Of a stretch of DNA of 36,959 nucleotides, positions 6,237-14,961 are shown one piece after another. The translations under genes and the position numbers were made by a program. The notes below the pieces were generated by a model, which ran no database searches, was not told where the DNA came from, and saw only the letters and a list, made by a program, of their open reading frames with translations. The stretch comes from Brevundimonas sp. GTDB lineage: Bacteria > Pseudomonadota > Alphaproteobacteria > Caulobacterales > Caulobacteraceae. Position 1 is the stretch's first letter; every line of letters begins with the position of its first letter. The stretch is taken from positions 1 through 36,959 of the forward strand of contig NZ_PNLV01000013.1 in NCBI RefSeq assembly GCF_013823285.1. Direction: 5' to 3'.

Positions 6237-7295
6237 ATGAGTGACGTCGACACCGTGGACACGGAAGCGCAAACGGAAACGGCCGAGGACGGCGGTGAAG
6301 CCGGCCTGTCAGAACGCGTCCTCAACCAGGACGAGATCGACAGCCTGCTGGGCTTCGACCTGGGCGAGGACGACGGGTCGGACCGGTCCGGCATCCGCGC
6401 CATCATCAACTCGGCGCTGGTCAGCTACGAGCGCCTGCCGATGCTGGAGATCGTCTTCGACCGCCTGGTGCGGTTGATGACGACGTCCCTGCGCAATTTC
6501 ACCTCGGACAATGTGGAGGTGAGCCTCGACAACATCAGTTCGATCCGCTTCGGGGACTATCTGAACTCGATCCCGCTGCCGGCGATCCTGGCGGTGTTCC
6601 GGGCCGAGGAGCTGGACAACTACGGCCTGCTGACGGTCGACTCCAACCTGATTTATTCGATCGTGGACGTGCTGCTGGGCGGCCGCCGGGGCACCGCGGC
6701 CCTGCGCATCGAGGGGCGGCCCTACACCACCATCGAGCGGATGCTGGTCCAGCGCATGATCGAGGTGATCCTGGCCGACGCCCAGGCGGCGTTCGAGCCC
6801 CTGACGCCGGTTCATTTCAACCTGGACCGGCTGGAGACCAATCCCCGTTTCGCCGCCATTGCGCGGCCCGCCAACGCCGCCATCCTGGTCAAGCTGCGCA
6901 TCGACATGGAGGATCGCGGCGGCCGGGTGGAGCTGCTGCTGCCCTATTCGACGCTGGAGCCCATCCGCAAGATGCTGCTGCAGCAGTTCATGGGCGAGAA
7001 GTTCGGGCGCGACAACATCTGGGAAAGCCACCTGGCCACCGAGCTCTGGACCACCGAGACCGAGGTCCGCGCCGTGCTGGAGGAGCAGCAGATGCCGCTC
7101 CAGAAGGTTCTGGACCTGAAGGTGGGCGACACCCTGATGCTGAACGCTGGACCCGACAGCGAGGTCAGCGTGCGCTGCGGCTCGATCCCGGTGACCACAG
7201 GCCGCATGGGCCGCAAGGGTCAGCACATCGCCGTGCGCGTGGAGCGGCCCATCAGCGTTGAAACCGCCAGCCGACTGACCGGAGGAAGACGATGA
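6237..7295 (+). CDS. fliM: Flagellar motor switch protein FliM
   Basis: FliM is part of the cytoplasmic C ring; it binds CheY-P and sets rotation direction. The 352 residues contain the N-terminal CheY-P-binding segment LNQDEIDSLLGF (29-40), the middle domain with MLEIVFDRLVRLMTTSLRNFTSDNVEVSLDNISSIRFGDYLNSIPLPAI, the family stretch YSIVDVLLGGRRG, and a C-terminal SpoA-like domain (MPLQKVLDLKVGDTLML to HIAVRVERP). It starts three bases after fliL and its stop overlaps the next gene by four bases, so all three are co-translated. Confidence 0.97.
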   Translation: MSDVDTVDTEAQTETAEDGGEAGLSERVLNQDEIDSLLGFDLGEDDGSDRSGIRAIINSALVSYERLPMLEIVFDRLVRLMTTSLRNFTSDNVEVSLDNISSIRFGDYLNSIPLPAILAVFRAEELDNYGLLTVDSNLIYSIVDVLLGGRRGTAALRIEGRPYTTIERMLVQRMIEVILADAQAAFEPLTPVHFNLDRLETNPRFAAIARPANAAILVKLRIDMEDRGGRVELLLPYSTLEPIRKMLLQQFMGEKFGRDNIWESHLATELWTTETEVRAVLEEQQMPLQKVLDLKVGDTLMLNAGPDSEVSVRCGSIPVTTGRMGRKGQHIAVRVERPISVETASRLTGGRR

Positions 7296-7792
7296 GCGCG
7301 ACCGGATTGATCCTGGACGGCGTCCTTATGCTGCTGCTGATCGGAGCCGTGGCCTTCGGCATCCGGCTGGAACGGAAGCTGGCGGCCCTGCGCAACGGGC
7401 AGGCCGAGTTCGCAAGGGCTGTGAGCGAGCTGAACGCCGCAGCCGGAAAGGCCGAGAACGCCCTGATGGCGCTGAAATCGGCGGGGCAGGACACCGATCT
7501 TCTGCACGACCGCATCGTCAAGGGACGCCAGTTGAAGGCGGAGCTGGAGGCGCTGATGGCCAACGCACCGAAGCGCGCCGAACCGGCGGCTCGCCCCGAG
7601 CCTGCGCCGGTGGTTCAGCAGCGCCAGCTTGAGTCCGGGGTCCAGCCGGCCGCCAAAGCCGCCGATCCGGCCCCCGAGCAGGCCGCAGAGCGCGCCTCCA
7701 TGATCCTTCAGGCCCTGGCCGCTAACCAAACTGCTCAACAAAGCCTGAACCGCGCCCGGCGTAAGCTGGACGAAGACCTGTTCGCCGCCTGA
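7292..7792 (+). CDS. pflI: DUF6468 / PflI-like flagellar placement protein
   Basis: A 166-residue bitopic membrane protein: one helix at about residues 6-23 (LILDGVLMLLLIGAVAFG), then a cytoplasmic helical, probably coiled-coil region (LERKLAALRNGQAEFARAVSELNAAAGKAENAL), a Pro/Ala-rich linker and a C-terminal helical tail. In Caulobacter a protein of this build, PflI, is needed to put the flagellum at the correct pole; it was found because it clusters with early flagellar genes in polarly flagellated alphaproteobacteria. The gene overlaps fliM by four bases. The symbol rests on position and architecture, not on an alignment. Confidence 0.6.
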   Translation: MSATGLILDGVLMLLLIGAVAFGIRLERKLAALRNGQAEFARAVSELNAAAGKAENALMALKSAGQDTDLLHDRIVKGRQLKAELEALMANAPKRAEPAARPEPAPVVQQRQLESGVQPAAKAADPAPEQAAERASMILQALAANQTAQQSLNRARRKLDEDLFAA

Positions 7793-7811
7793 TTTCCGGA
7801 AAGCCCGCCTG

Positions 7812-8657
7812 ATGAAGATGCCCCGCATCCTGCCCCTGATCGCCATCGCCGTGGGCGGCATTGTCGCCGTGCGGGCGGTGGGGCTTGCGCCCGACCTGTT
7901 CCAGGGCGCCCAGGCCTGGGCCCAGGAAGGCGTGGTCGCCGCCGGGGACGTGGCCCTGCCGACCATCGCCTCGGCCCCCGCGGTTTGCGCCCTCTCGGAA
8001 GAGCAGCTGGCGGAGCAGGCGGGCATCTCGCCGGCCGAACTGCGCATCATCCAGAGCCTGTCGGCCCGGCGCGACCAGCTGGACGCCCGCGATACGGACT
8101 TCGCCACCATGCTGCCCCTGATGGCGGCCGCCGAGCAGAAGCTGGACGAGCGAATCGCCGAACTGAACGCGATCAAGGCCGAACTGGAAGGCATGCTGGG
8201 TCAGGCCGACGAGCGCGAGGAGGTCGAGATCAACCGGCTGGTCCAGGTCTATCAGGCCATGCGTCCGCGTGAGGCGGCGGCGGTGTTCAACACCCTGGCC
8301 GATTCGGTGCGACTGCCGGTGGCGCAGGCCATGCGTCCGCGCGCCCTGGCCGCGATCATGGCCCAGATGCCGCCCGCCCAGGCCCGCGAACTGACCGAGA
8401 AGCTCGCCGACCGCTATGAAGCCGAGGAGCTGGCCGCCCGCACCCAGGCCGCCGTCCAGAACGAGCCCGCGCCCCAGCCCACGCGCACGGCCCAGGCCGC
8501 CGAGTCCGCGCCCCAGCCGGCTCCTCGCCCCGCCGCGCGTCCGCAGGCCCGGGCCGAGGCCCAGACCCCGCCCGCGCCCCCGCCCGGACCCCAGCCCTAT
8601 GGGACCGAGGGCGAGGCCCCCGCGCGCACCGAACCGGCCCGCCAGACCGTGCAGTAG
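7812..8657 (+). CDS. MotE-like flagellar protein with MgtE_N-type domain
   Basis: 281 residues with an N-terminal membrane anchor or signal (about 4-25), a short linker, a coiled-coil (EQKLDERIAELNAIKAELEGMLGQADEREEVEINRLVQVYQAM), then an MgtE intracellular N-type module with MRPREAAAVFNTLADSVRLPVAQAMRPRALAAIMAQMPPAQARELTEKLA, and a Pro/Ala/Gln-rich tail of about 75 residues. Proteins of this layout occur next to fliL/fliM in alphaproteobacteria and include MotE, the MotC chaperone of rhizobia. It lies 19 bases after the pflI-like gene, so it probably ends the fliL operon. The exact role here is not known. Confidence 0.75.
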   Translation: MKMPRILPLIAIAVGGIVAVRAVGLAPDLFQGAQAWAQEGVVAAGDVALPTIASAPAVCALSEEQLAEQAGISPAELRIIQSLSARRDQLDARDTDFATMLPLMAAAEQKLDERIAELNAIKAELEGMLGQADEREEVEINRLVQVYQAMRPREAAAVFNTLADSVRLPVAQAMRPRALAAIMAQMPPAQARELTEKLADRYEAEELAARTQAAVQNEPAPQPTRTAQAAESAPQPAPRPAARPQARAEAQTPPAPPPGPQPYGTEGEAPARTEPARQTVQ

Positions 8658-8725
8658 GCAAGGCCCTTTCGATCCGGCGCCGGCTCGGCTAAACGGCGCT
8701 CACAGAACCGCCGAAAAGAGCCGCC

Positions 8726-8974
8726 ATGTCCGAAACGCCTCCCGACCGCCTGTCCGTCAATCCCGCCAGCCCGCACCATGACGAGGCCATGCTCGCGCGC
8801 GGGGTCGGCATCCGTTTCAAGGGCGAGGAGAAGACCAATGTCGAGGAATACTGCGTGTCCGAAGGCTGGGTTCGCCTCGCCGTCGGCAACCGCGTGGACC
8901 GCAAGGGCAACCAGCTGACCGTCAAGCTGCAGGGCCCGGTGGAGCCCTATTTCAAGGACGACGGGGAGGCCTGA
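8726..8974 (+). CDS. DUF3297 family protein
   Basis: An 82-residue soluble protein: MSETPPDRLSVNPASPHHDEAMLARGVGIRFKGEEKTNVEEYCVSEGWVRLAVG and a Gly/Lys-rich C-terminal part (VDRKGNQLTVKLQGPVEPYF). This is the conserved form of the DUF3297 family, short proteins found in many proteobacteria with no known function. It starts 68 bases after the flagellar block. Its last 28 bases overlap the 3' end of the convergent mechanosensitive-channel gene, unusually tight but common in compact genomes. Confidence 0.85.
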   Translation: MSETPPDRLSVNPASPHHDEAMLARGVGIRFKGEEKTNVEEYCVSEGWVRLAVGNRVDRKGNQLTVKLQGPVEPYFKDDGEA

Positions 8975-10215
8975 TCCAGCTCCCGTCTGGCCAGGGCGCC
9001 CGACAGGTCCAGCCCGCTGGGCTGCTGGAACAGGCGCAGGCCGAACTCGGGCAGGATGGCGATCAGGTGGTCAAAGATGTCCGCCTGGATCCCCTCGTAT
9101 TCCGCCCAGTTTGTGGTGGTGGCGAAACAGTAGATCTCCAGCGGAAGCCCCTCGGGCGTGGGATCAAGCTGGCGCACCAGCAGGGTCATCCCGTGGGCGT
9201 GCACGCGCGGGTGGTTGCCCAGATATGATCCCACATAGGCGCGGAAGGTGCCGATGTTGGTGACGCGGCGGGTGTTGACCGGATCGCGGCCCGCCTCGAT
9301 CAGCTTGTTGTTCCAGTCCTCCAGCTCCTCGCGCTTTTGCCCGAGATAGTCGTCGATGAGGGCGAACCGGCACAGGGCCTGCCGTTCGTCGTCGGTCAGG
9401 AACCGGACGCTGTTCTGATCGATCAGCAGGCTGCGCTTGATGCGCCGCCCGCCGGACTCGCTCATGCCCCGCCAGTTCTTGTAGCTCTCTGTGACCAGCT
9501 TCCAGGTGGGGATGGTGGTTATGGTCTTGTCGAAATTCTGGACCTTCACCGTGTGCAGGGCGATGTCGATGACGTCGCCGTCGGCGTTCATCTGGGGCGC
9601 CTCGATCCAGTCGCCGATGCGCACCATGTCGTTGGAGGTCAGCTGCACCGAGGCGACCAGCGACAGGATGGTGTCCTTGAACACCAGCATCAGCACCGCC
9701 GCCATGGCGCCCAGACCGGACAGCAGCAGCAGGGGCGAACGCTCGATCAGGGTGGCGATGACCAGGATGGCGGCGATCGCATAGAGCAGGATCTTGACCA
9801 CCTGGATGTAGCCCTTGATGGGCCGGTTCACGGACTCGGCGCGGCGGGCCCAGGCGCTGTTGATCACGTCCAGCCCTCCGGCCACGGCCAGCACCACGGT
9901 CAGGATGATGAAGGCCGAGGCTACGTTCTGGATCACCGTCGTCGCGGCCGGGGCCAGATTCGGGATCGCGGTCACGCCGTTGTAGATCACAAGGGCAGGG
10001 GCGATGCGCGCCAGGCGGTGGGCCACCGGCGCCATGGGCTCCGCCTCGTCATCAAGCCCGACCGTCTTCAGCGCCTTCTGACCGATCCGCAGCAGGACGT
10101 GACGCACCAGCCAGTCGATCAGCAGGGCGGCAAGAATCAGCAGGACAAGGCCGATGGCTGTTTCCAGCATCGGATACTCGGCGATCCGGGCGCGCAGGGC
10201 GTCGAGGGCGGGCAT
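8947..10215 (-). CDS. Mechanosensitive ion channel, MscS superfamily (YbdG-like)
   Basis: The 422-residue length matches E. coli YbdG (MscM). Membrane helices are visible at about residues 18-37, 67-83, 93-115, 134-157 and 162-185. The pore-lining helix and upper beta domain are recognisable in LLLLSGLGAMAAVLMLVFKDTILSLVASVQLTSNDMVRIGDWIEAPQMNADGDVIDIALHTVKVQNFDKTITTIPTWKLV, followed by a large cytoplasmic domain ending FDHLIAILPEFGLRLFQQPSG. The function is release of osmolytes on hypo-osmotic shock. The gene converges with the DUF3297 gene, and the 189-base region upstream holds the start of the AbgT-like gene on the other strand. Confidence 0.9.
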   Translation of the reverse strand: MPALDALRARIAEYPMLETAIGLVLLILAALLIDWLVRHVLLRIGQKALKTVGLDDEAEPMAPVAHRLARIAPALVIYNGVTAIPNLAPAATTVIQNVASAFIILTVVLAVAGGLDVINSAWARRAESVNRPIKGYIQVVKILLYAIAAILVIATLIERSPLLLLSGLGAMAAVLMLVFKDTILSLVASVQLTSNDMVRIGDWIEAPQMNADGDVIDIALHTVKVQNFDKTITTIPTWKLVTESYKNWRGMSESGGRRIKRSLLIDQNSVRFLTDDERQALCRFALIDDYLGQKREELEDWNNKLIEAGRDPVNTRRVTNIGTFRAYVGSYLGNHPRVHAHGMTLLVRQLDPTPEGLPLEIYCFATTTNWAEYEGIQADIFDHLIAILPEFGLRLFQQPSGLDLSGALARRELDQASPSSLK

Positions 10216-10404
10216 GGGGCTCCGTCAGGGACGTGCAGGGGGAGTGGGGTGCAGGCCGGGTCATAACAGGACCGGCGCCCTCAAGACCACCGCATGGCTG
10301 GACTTTCCGTCCCGGGTCGGCTGAAAGTGCGCCTCGACATGGGGGCTTCAGGACGGGTTTGGGCCGGTCAGCCCCCGCCCGACCCTATAGAACATGGACG
10401 CTTG

Positions 10405-12027
10405 ATGACCGACGCCACGCCGGCCACGCCCAATGGTTCAACCCCTCCCGGCGGGCCGCCTCCGGGCAAGCGCAACGCCTTCACCCGCTTCCTCGACGGG
10501 GTGGAGTGGCTGGGCAACTGCCTGCCGCATCCGGTGACCCTGTTCTTCCTGCTGGCCGTAGCCATCGTGCTGCTGTCCGGCCTGTTCGGGGCCATGGGCG
10601 TGGCGGTGGAGGATCCCCGGCCGCTTGGCGCGTCCGGCCGATCCGAGGATGGCATGATCCGGGCGGTCAGCCTGATGACCGCCGACGGGCTGCGTCGCAT
10701 CTTCACCAGCCTTGTGGGCAATTTCACCAGCTTCGCCCCGCTGGGCGTGGTGCTGGTGGCCATGCTGGGCGTGGGGGTTGCGGAACGCTCGGGCCTGTTG
10801 TCAGCGGCGGTGCGCGGCATCGTGCTTGGCGCCTCGCCCAAGGTTGTGACGGCGGCCATCGTGTTCGCGGGCGTGCTGTCCAACACCGCGTCCGAGATGG
10901 GCTATGTAGTGCTCATCCCCCTGGCGGGGGCAGTCTATTATTCGCTGGGACGCCACCCGCTGGCGGGCATGGCGGCGGCTTTCGCGGGGGTGTCCGGCGG
11001 CTATTCGGCCAACCTTCTGATCGGCACGGTGGACCCGCTGCTGGCCGGGATCACAGAGGAGGCCGCCCGCCTGATCGATCCCGCCTATGTGGTGACGGCG
11101 ACCGCCAGCTATTTCTTCATGGTCGTCAGCGTGTTCCTGGTGACCATCATCGGCTCGCTGGTCAGCATCTACATCGTTGAGCCCAAGCTGGGCGCCTATG
11201 ACAAGTCCAGGGCCGACCCCGAGGTCCTCAAGGGCGGCTCCATGGACGCCCTGACCGACAAGGAGAAGAAGGGTCTGAAGGTGGCCGGTCTGGCGGTGCT
11301 GGGCGTCTTTGCTGTCATGGCCCTGACGCTGGTTCCCGACTGGGGCCTGCTGCGGGATCCGGTGACCGGCGACCGCATCCGCTCGCCGTTCTTCAGCGGG
11401 TTCGTCACCTGGATCCTGCTGTTCTTCCTTGTGGTGGGTTTCGCCTATGGCCGCACGGTCGGCACCATGAAGAACGACCGGGACGTGATCGACGGCATGG
11501 CCTCGGCCATATCGACCCTGGGCCTCTATGTGGTGATCGTCTTCTTCGCGGCGCAGTTCGTGGCCTTCTTCGGCTGGTCGAATCTGGGGGCCATCACGGC
11601 GGTCAACGGCGCCACCTTCCTGCAGAACAGCGGCCTGACCGGGCCGGCGGTGTTCATCGGCTTCATCCTGATCTGCTGTTTCGTGAACCTGATGATCGGG
11701 TCAGCCTCGGCCCAGTGGGCTATGACCGCGCCCATCTTCGTGCCCATGCTGATGCTGATCGGCTACTCGCCCGAGGTGATCCAGACCGCTTACCGGATCG
11801 GGGATTCCACCACCAACATCATCACCCCGATGATGAGCTATTTCGGGCTGATCCTGGCGTGGGCGACCCGCTACAACAAGGACGTGGGCATCGGCACCAT
11901 GATCGCGATGATGCTGCCCTATTCGATCTTCTTCACCATCGCCTGGACCATCCTGTTCTTCCTGTGGGTGTTCGGCTTCGGCCTGCCGGTGGGACCGGGG
12001 TCGCCGACCTATTACACGCCCGGCTAG
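10405..12027 (+). CDS. AbgT family transporter
   Basis: I start the gene at ATG 10405, giving 540 residues from MTDATPATPNGS; the frame is open to an ATG at 10294 but the added residues are not family-like. AbgT proteins are about 500 residues, import p-aminobenzoyl-glutamate, or in some members export sulfonamide-type antimetabolites, by proton motive force. Seen: RFLDGVEWLGNCLPHPVTLFFLLA at the N-terminus, GNFTSFAPLGVVLVAMLGVGVAERSGLL, the GGYSANLLIGTVDPLLAGIT motif, and a C-terminal SASAQWAMTAPIFVPMLMLIGYSPE followed by AYRIGDSTTNIITPMMSYF, all typical. At least ten membrane segments. It ends four bases before the convergent pgeF. Confidence 0.93.
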   Translation: MTDATPATPNGSTPPGGPPPGKRNAFTRFLDGVEWLGNCLPHPVTLFFLLAVAIVLLSGLFGAMGVAVEDPRPLGASGRSEDGMIRAVSLMTADGLRRIFTSLVGNFTSFAPLGVVLVAMLGVGVAERSGLLSAAVRGIVLGASPKVVTAAIVFAGVLSNTASEMGYVVLIPLAGAVYYSLGRHPLAGMAAAFAGVSGGYSANLLIGTVDPLLAGITEEAARLIDPAYVVTATASYFFMVVSVFLVTIIGSLVSIYIVEPKLGAYDKSRADPEVLKGGSMDALTDKEKKGLKVAGLAVLGVFAVMALTLVPDWGLLRDPVTGDRIRSPFFSGFVTWILLFFLVVGFAYGRTVGTMKNDRDVIDGMASAISTLGLYVVIVFFAAQFVAFFGWSNLGAITAVNGATFLQNSGLTGPAVFIGFILICCFVNLMIGSASAQWAMTAPIFVPMLMLIGYSPEVIQTAYRIGDSTTNIITPMMSYFGLILAWATRYNKDVGIGTMIAMMLPYSIFFTIAWTILFFLWVFGFGLPVGPGSPTYYTPG

Positions 12028-12031
12028 GGGC

Positions 12032-12802
12032 TCAGTCGGTCAGGCTGATGGCGGACAGCAGGCGGCCGAAGTCCGGCTCGCCGCACTTGAAGGCCCGGCG
12101 GTTGGAGAAGAAGCGCGCCTCGTCGGTGCAGGTGTCGTGTCCGGTCCAGACCGCTTGAATCACACCCGCTTCGGCCAGCCGCCACAACACGAAGCCGGGC
12201 AGGTCGAACAGGCGCTTGTCCGGCGCCGTCCCCGGCCGGAAGAAGCGCCCCGCGCCGTGATCGTGGTGCTCGAACCGTTCCTGGAAGTCCGCGCCCACCT
12301 CATAGCTGTCCGGCCCGATGCAGGGGCCGATCACGGCGACCATGCGCTCGGGAATGGCGCCCAGGGCCTGCATGGCCGCCACGCCGCTGTGGACCACGCC
12401 GGACAGGGCGCCCTTCCAGCCCGCGTGCACCGCGCCGACCACCCGCGCGTGAGGGTCGGCCAGCAGGATCGGCGCGCAGTCGGCCGTGAGGACTCCGCAG
12501 ACCAGGCCGGGGCGATCAGTCACCACCCCGTCGCCCTCCGGCCGCTGATCGCCCCACGGCGCCTCAGCCACGCGAATGAGGGTCGAGTGGATCTGGTAGG
12601 CGGTGAACAGGTGGTCTTCCCCCGCGCCGAACACGGCGGCGCAGCGGCGGCGGTTCTCACGCACGGTCGCCGGGTCATCGCTGGACCCGAGCCCCACGTT
12701 CAGGCTGTCGTAGATGCCGGTGGAGGCGCCGCCATTGCGGGTGAAGAAGGCGTGGCGCACGCCGGGCAGGTCCAGCAGGGGATGGATCAGGCGCCCGGCC
12801 AT
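12032..12802 (-). CDS. pgeF: Peptidoglycan editing factor PgeF (YfiH / laccase-domain protein)
   Basis: The start at ATG 12802 gives 256 residues and follows the stop of the upstream methyltransferase by one base (TGAGATG); the longer frame would overlap that gene by over 40 bases. YfiH-family proteins are zinc-dependent enzymes with purine nucleoside phosphorylase activity and have been linked to removing wrongly built muropeptides. Metal-ligand motifs are present: YQIHST (His72), LTADCAPIL (Cys109) and AVHAGWKG (His126), with the family block IGPCIGPDSYEV. It is the third gene of lgt-methyltransferase-pgeF on the minus strand. Confidence 0.93.
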   Translation of the reverse strand: MAGRLIHPLLDLPGVRHAFFTRNGGASTGIYDSLNVGLGSSDDPATVRENRRRCAAVFGAGEDHLFTAYQIHSTLIRVAEAPWGDQRPEGDGVVTDRPGLVCGVLTADCAPILLADPHARVVGAVHAGWKGALSGVVHSGVAAMQALGAIPERMVAVIGPCIGPDSYEVGADFQERFEHHDHGAGRFFRPGTAPDKRLFDLPGFVLWRLAEAGVIQAVWTGHDTCTDEARFFSNRRAFKCGEPDFGRLLSAISLTD

Positions 12803-12803
12803 C

Positions 12804-13877
12804 TCAGACCTCGAAGCCCGGTACGGGCAGGCTCTTGGGCGCAAACACGCAGGCGGCCTTGAACAGGTCGCCCATCTGGTCCGGCGCGGTCAGGCGATGC
12901 AGCTGGCGCTCGATCACCGGCGCGGCGTCAGGGCGGGACTGCATGAGGCGCTGCGCACGGGTCTTGATGCCCAGGGCGCGCAGGAAATCGCCCTGGCCGC
13001 GACAGCCGGTGACGTCGGCGCCGGACCGCACGGCGGCCTCCAGAACCACCGGGAAGTCGGCCCACTGGGTCAGGTCGGCCTCGCCCGGCGTCGACAAGGG
13101 ATCGACCTTCTCGTGCCGCTTCAGGGCCTGAAGGGTGTCGCCGGGACCGGGCCGGTCGCGGCCGTAGTCGATCAGAAGCGCGGCGCCGGACGCCTCGCGG
13201 ATCAGGGCGCCGAGGTCGCGGCCGAAGGCGGCCTGTTGCTCGGAAATCTCGAAGATCTGGCCGGGGGCGATGTCGAAGGCGGGCTTGACGAAGCCGGCGC
13301 TGGGCGCGGTCAGGCCGAAGGTCAGGCCGCCTGAGTCGTCCAGCCCCACGCGCCGCTCGGCCCAGCCGGTGTCGGTGCGCATGAACTGGCGCGCCGGCAG
13401 ACAGTCCAGCACCTCGTTGGCGATCAGGATGACGGGGGCGTCGGTCTCGATGGCCTGCAGGGACTTCACCCAGCGCGGCTGGCGGTCGTGGTCGGACAGG
13501 CGCCGGGCCTGAGCCTCGCGCAAGGGGCCGCTGGGCTCGATCAGCACAAGGTCGCAGGCTTCCAGAAAGGCGGGGGCCAGGCGAGCGGCGCGCAGGGCGT
13601 CGTCCATCAGGGTTCCGTCGCCGGGCCCGACCTCCACCAGCCGGAAACGGTCCGGGGCGCCGAGGCGGGTCCAGACCTCCACCGCCCACAGGCCGATCAG
13701 CTCGCCGAACATCTGGCTGACCAGGGGCGCGGTGATGAAGTCGCCCCGCGCGCCCAGATTCGGCCGGGCAGCGTAGTAGCCGTCCTGCGGGTCATGCAGG
13801 CAGCGGGTGACATAGTCCGCCACCGTCATGGGTCCGGTCAGGGCGATCTCGCGCCGCAGGCGGTCGATCAGGGGCAT
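12804..13877 (-). CDS. Class I SAM-dependent methyltransferase, NDUFAF7/MidA family
   Basis: 357 residues of the DUF185 family. Seen: MTVADYVTRCLHDPQDGYYA and GDFITAPLVSQMFGELIGLW at the N-terminus, the SAM-binding motif LVEVGPGDGTLM at about 100-111, IANEVLDCLPARQF, LIDYGRDRPGPGDTLQALKRHE and a C-terminal QMGDLFKAACV. The mitochondrial relative NDUFAF7 methylates an arginine of a complex I subunit; the bacterial substrate is not established. It lies four bases after lgt and one base before pgeF, an arrangement common in Caulobacterales, so the three are probably one transcript. Confidence 0.92.
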   Translation of the reverse strand: MPLIDRLRREIALTGPMTVADYVTRCLHDPQDGYYAARPNLGARGDFITAPLVSQMFGELIGLWAVEVWTRLGAPDRFRLVEVGPGDGTLMDDALRAARLAPAFLEACDLVLIEPSGPLREAQARRLSDHDRQPRWVKSLQAIETDAPVILIANEVLDCLPARQFMRTDTGWAERRVGLDDSGGLTFGLTAPSAGFVKPAFDIAPGQIFEISEQQAAFGRDLGALIREASGAALLIDYGRDRPGPGDTLQALKRHEKVDPLSTPGEADLTQWADFPVVLEAAVRSGADVTGCRGQGDFLRALGIKTRAQRLMQSRPDAAPVIERQLHRLTAPDQMGDLFKAACVFAPKSLPVPGFEV

Positions 13878-13881
13878 GGGA

Positions 13882-14793
13882 TCACCCTTGCGCGGGCGGT
13901 CGGCTCCAGGCCCGCCAGATCAGCCAGGCGCCGATCAGCATCATGGGAATGGATAGCAGCATGCCCATGGTCACCATGCCCTGCAGCGCGTCCGGCATGT
14001 GGGTGTCAGGCTCGCGCACCGTCTCCAGCACCGCCCGCGACAGGCCGTAGCCAAGCAGGAAGATGCCGGTGACATAGCCGGGCTTGGCCAGCAGGCGCCA
14101 TTTCCAGACCGCCAGAACCAGAACGGCGAACAGGACCAGGCCCTCGAGCAAGGCTTCATAAAGCTGGCTGGCGTGACGCGGTTCGAGACCGGCGGGGCAA
14201 TAGCCGTAAAGCTGCAGGATGCGATCGTTGCAGAAAACGACGCCCAGCGGGCCATCTGTCGGGCGGCCCCACAGCTCGCCGTTGATGAAGTTGGCGATGC
14301 GGCCGAAGAACAGGCCGATGGGCGCCACCGGCGCGATCAGGTCGCCCAGCGACAGTGGATTGATCTTCTGGCTGCGCGCGAAGAAGAACAGCGCGATGGC
14401 GACGCCGATCAGGCCGCCGTGGAACGACATGCCGCCGGTCCAGAGCTGGAGAATCTCCAGACGCTCGCCGAAGCCCGATCCGGTGAAGATCTGGCCGAAC
14501 AGGTCGGGGCGATAGAACAGCACATAGCCCAGACGCCCGCCGCCGATGATGCCCAGAGTCACCCACAGCACCAGATCGTCGATCTGCGGCCCCGACACGG
14601 GCGGCGTGCGGGGCGTCCACAGGCTGGTGCGCCTGGCCAGCATCACCGCATAGCGCCAGCCCAGCACGATGCCCGCCACATAGGCCAGGGCGTACCAGCG
14701 GATGGGCAGGCCGATAGAGCGGCCGAACAACTCCACCGGACCGATCGTGAACAGGACCGGATCGAATTCGGGAAAGATCACGCGGGACTCCAT
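13882..14793 (-). CDS. lgt: Prolipoprotein diacylglyceryl transferase Lgt
   Basis: Lgt moves the diacylglyceryl group of phosphatidylglycerol to the lipobox cysteine of prolipoproteins in the inner membrane, the first step of lipoprotein maturation. The 303-residue length is normal. Signatures: IRWYALAYVAGIVLGWRYA, IIGGGRLGYVLFY, GGMSFHGGLIG (essential His125) and the family signature GRIANFINGELWGRPTD at 164-180, then RHASQLYEALLEG. About seven membrane helices. First gene of lgt-methyltransferase-pgeF, divergent from ubiK with a 168-base shared upstream region. Confidence 0.97.
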   Translation of the reverse strand: MESRVIFPEFDPVLFTIGPVELFGRSIGLPIRWYALAYVAGIVLGWRYAVMLARRTSLWTPRTPPVSGPQIDDLVLWVTLGIIGGGRLGYVLFYRPDLFGQIFTGSGFGERLEILQLWTGGMSFHGGLIGVAIALFFFARSQKINPLSLGDLIAPVAPIGLFFGRIANFINGELWGRPTDGPLGVVFCNDRILQLYGYCPAGLEPRHASQLYEALLEGLVLFAVLVLAVWKWRLLAKPGYVTGIFLLGYGLSRAVLETVREPDTHMPDALQGMVTMGMLLSIPMMLIGAWLIWRAWSRPPAQG

Positions 14794-14911
14794 CGGCTGG
14801 GACGGGCTTGGTTTAGCAAGCGTCGCGGAGGCCGTCGCCCCGTTTTCTCGTCTCCGGGACGACCGGCCGCATCGACATCAAGGTTTCATTCACCATATCG
14901 GGCGGAAGGTT

Positions 14912-14932
14912 AACGGACGCGGTGCGTCCGTT
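14912..14932. promoter_or_regulatory. Perfect 9-bp palindrome in the ubiK upstream region
   Basis: AACGGACGC-GGT-GCGTCCGTT is a perfect 9-bp inverted repeat with a three-base centre ending 29 bases before the ubiK ATG. It could be a binding site for a dimeric regulator acting on the lgt/ubiK divergent region, or a hairpin in the ubiK leader. No poly-U follows, so termination is unlikely. Confidence 0.55.
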
Positions 14933-14961
14933 GAGTCGTTTCCAGTCGCCAGGACAGTTCC

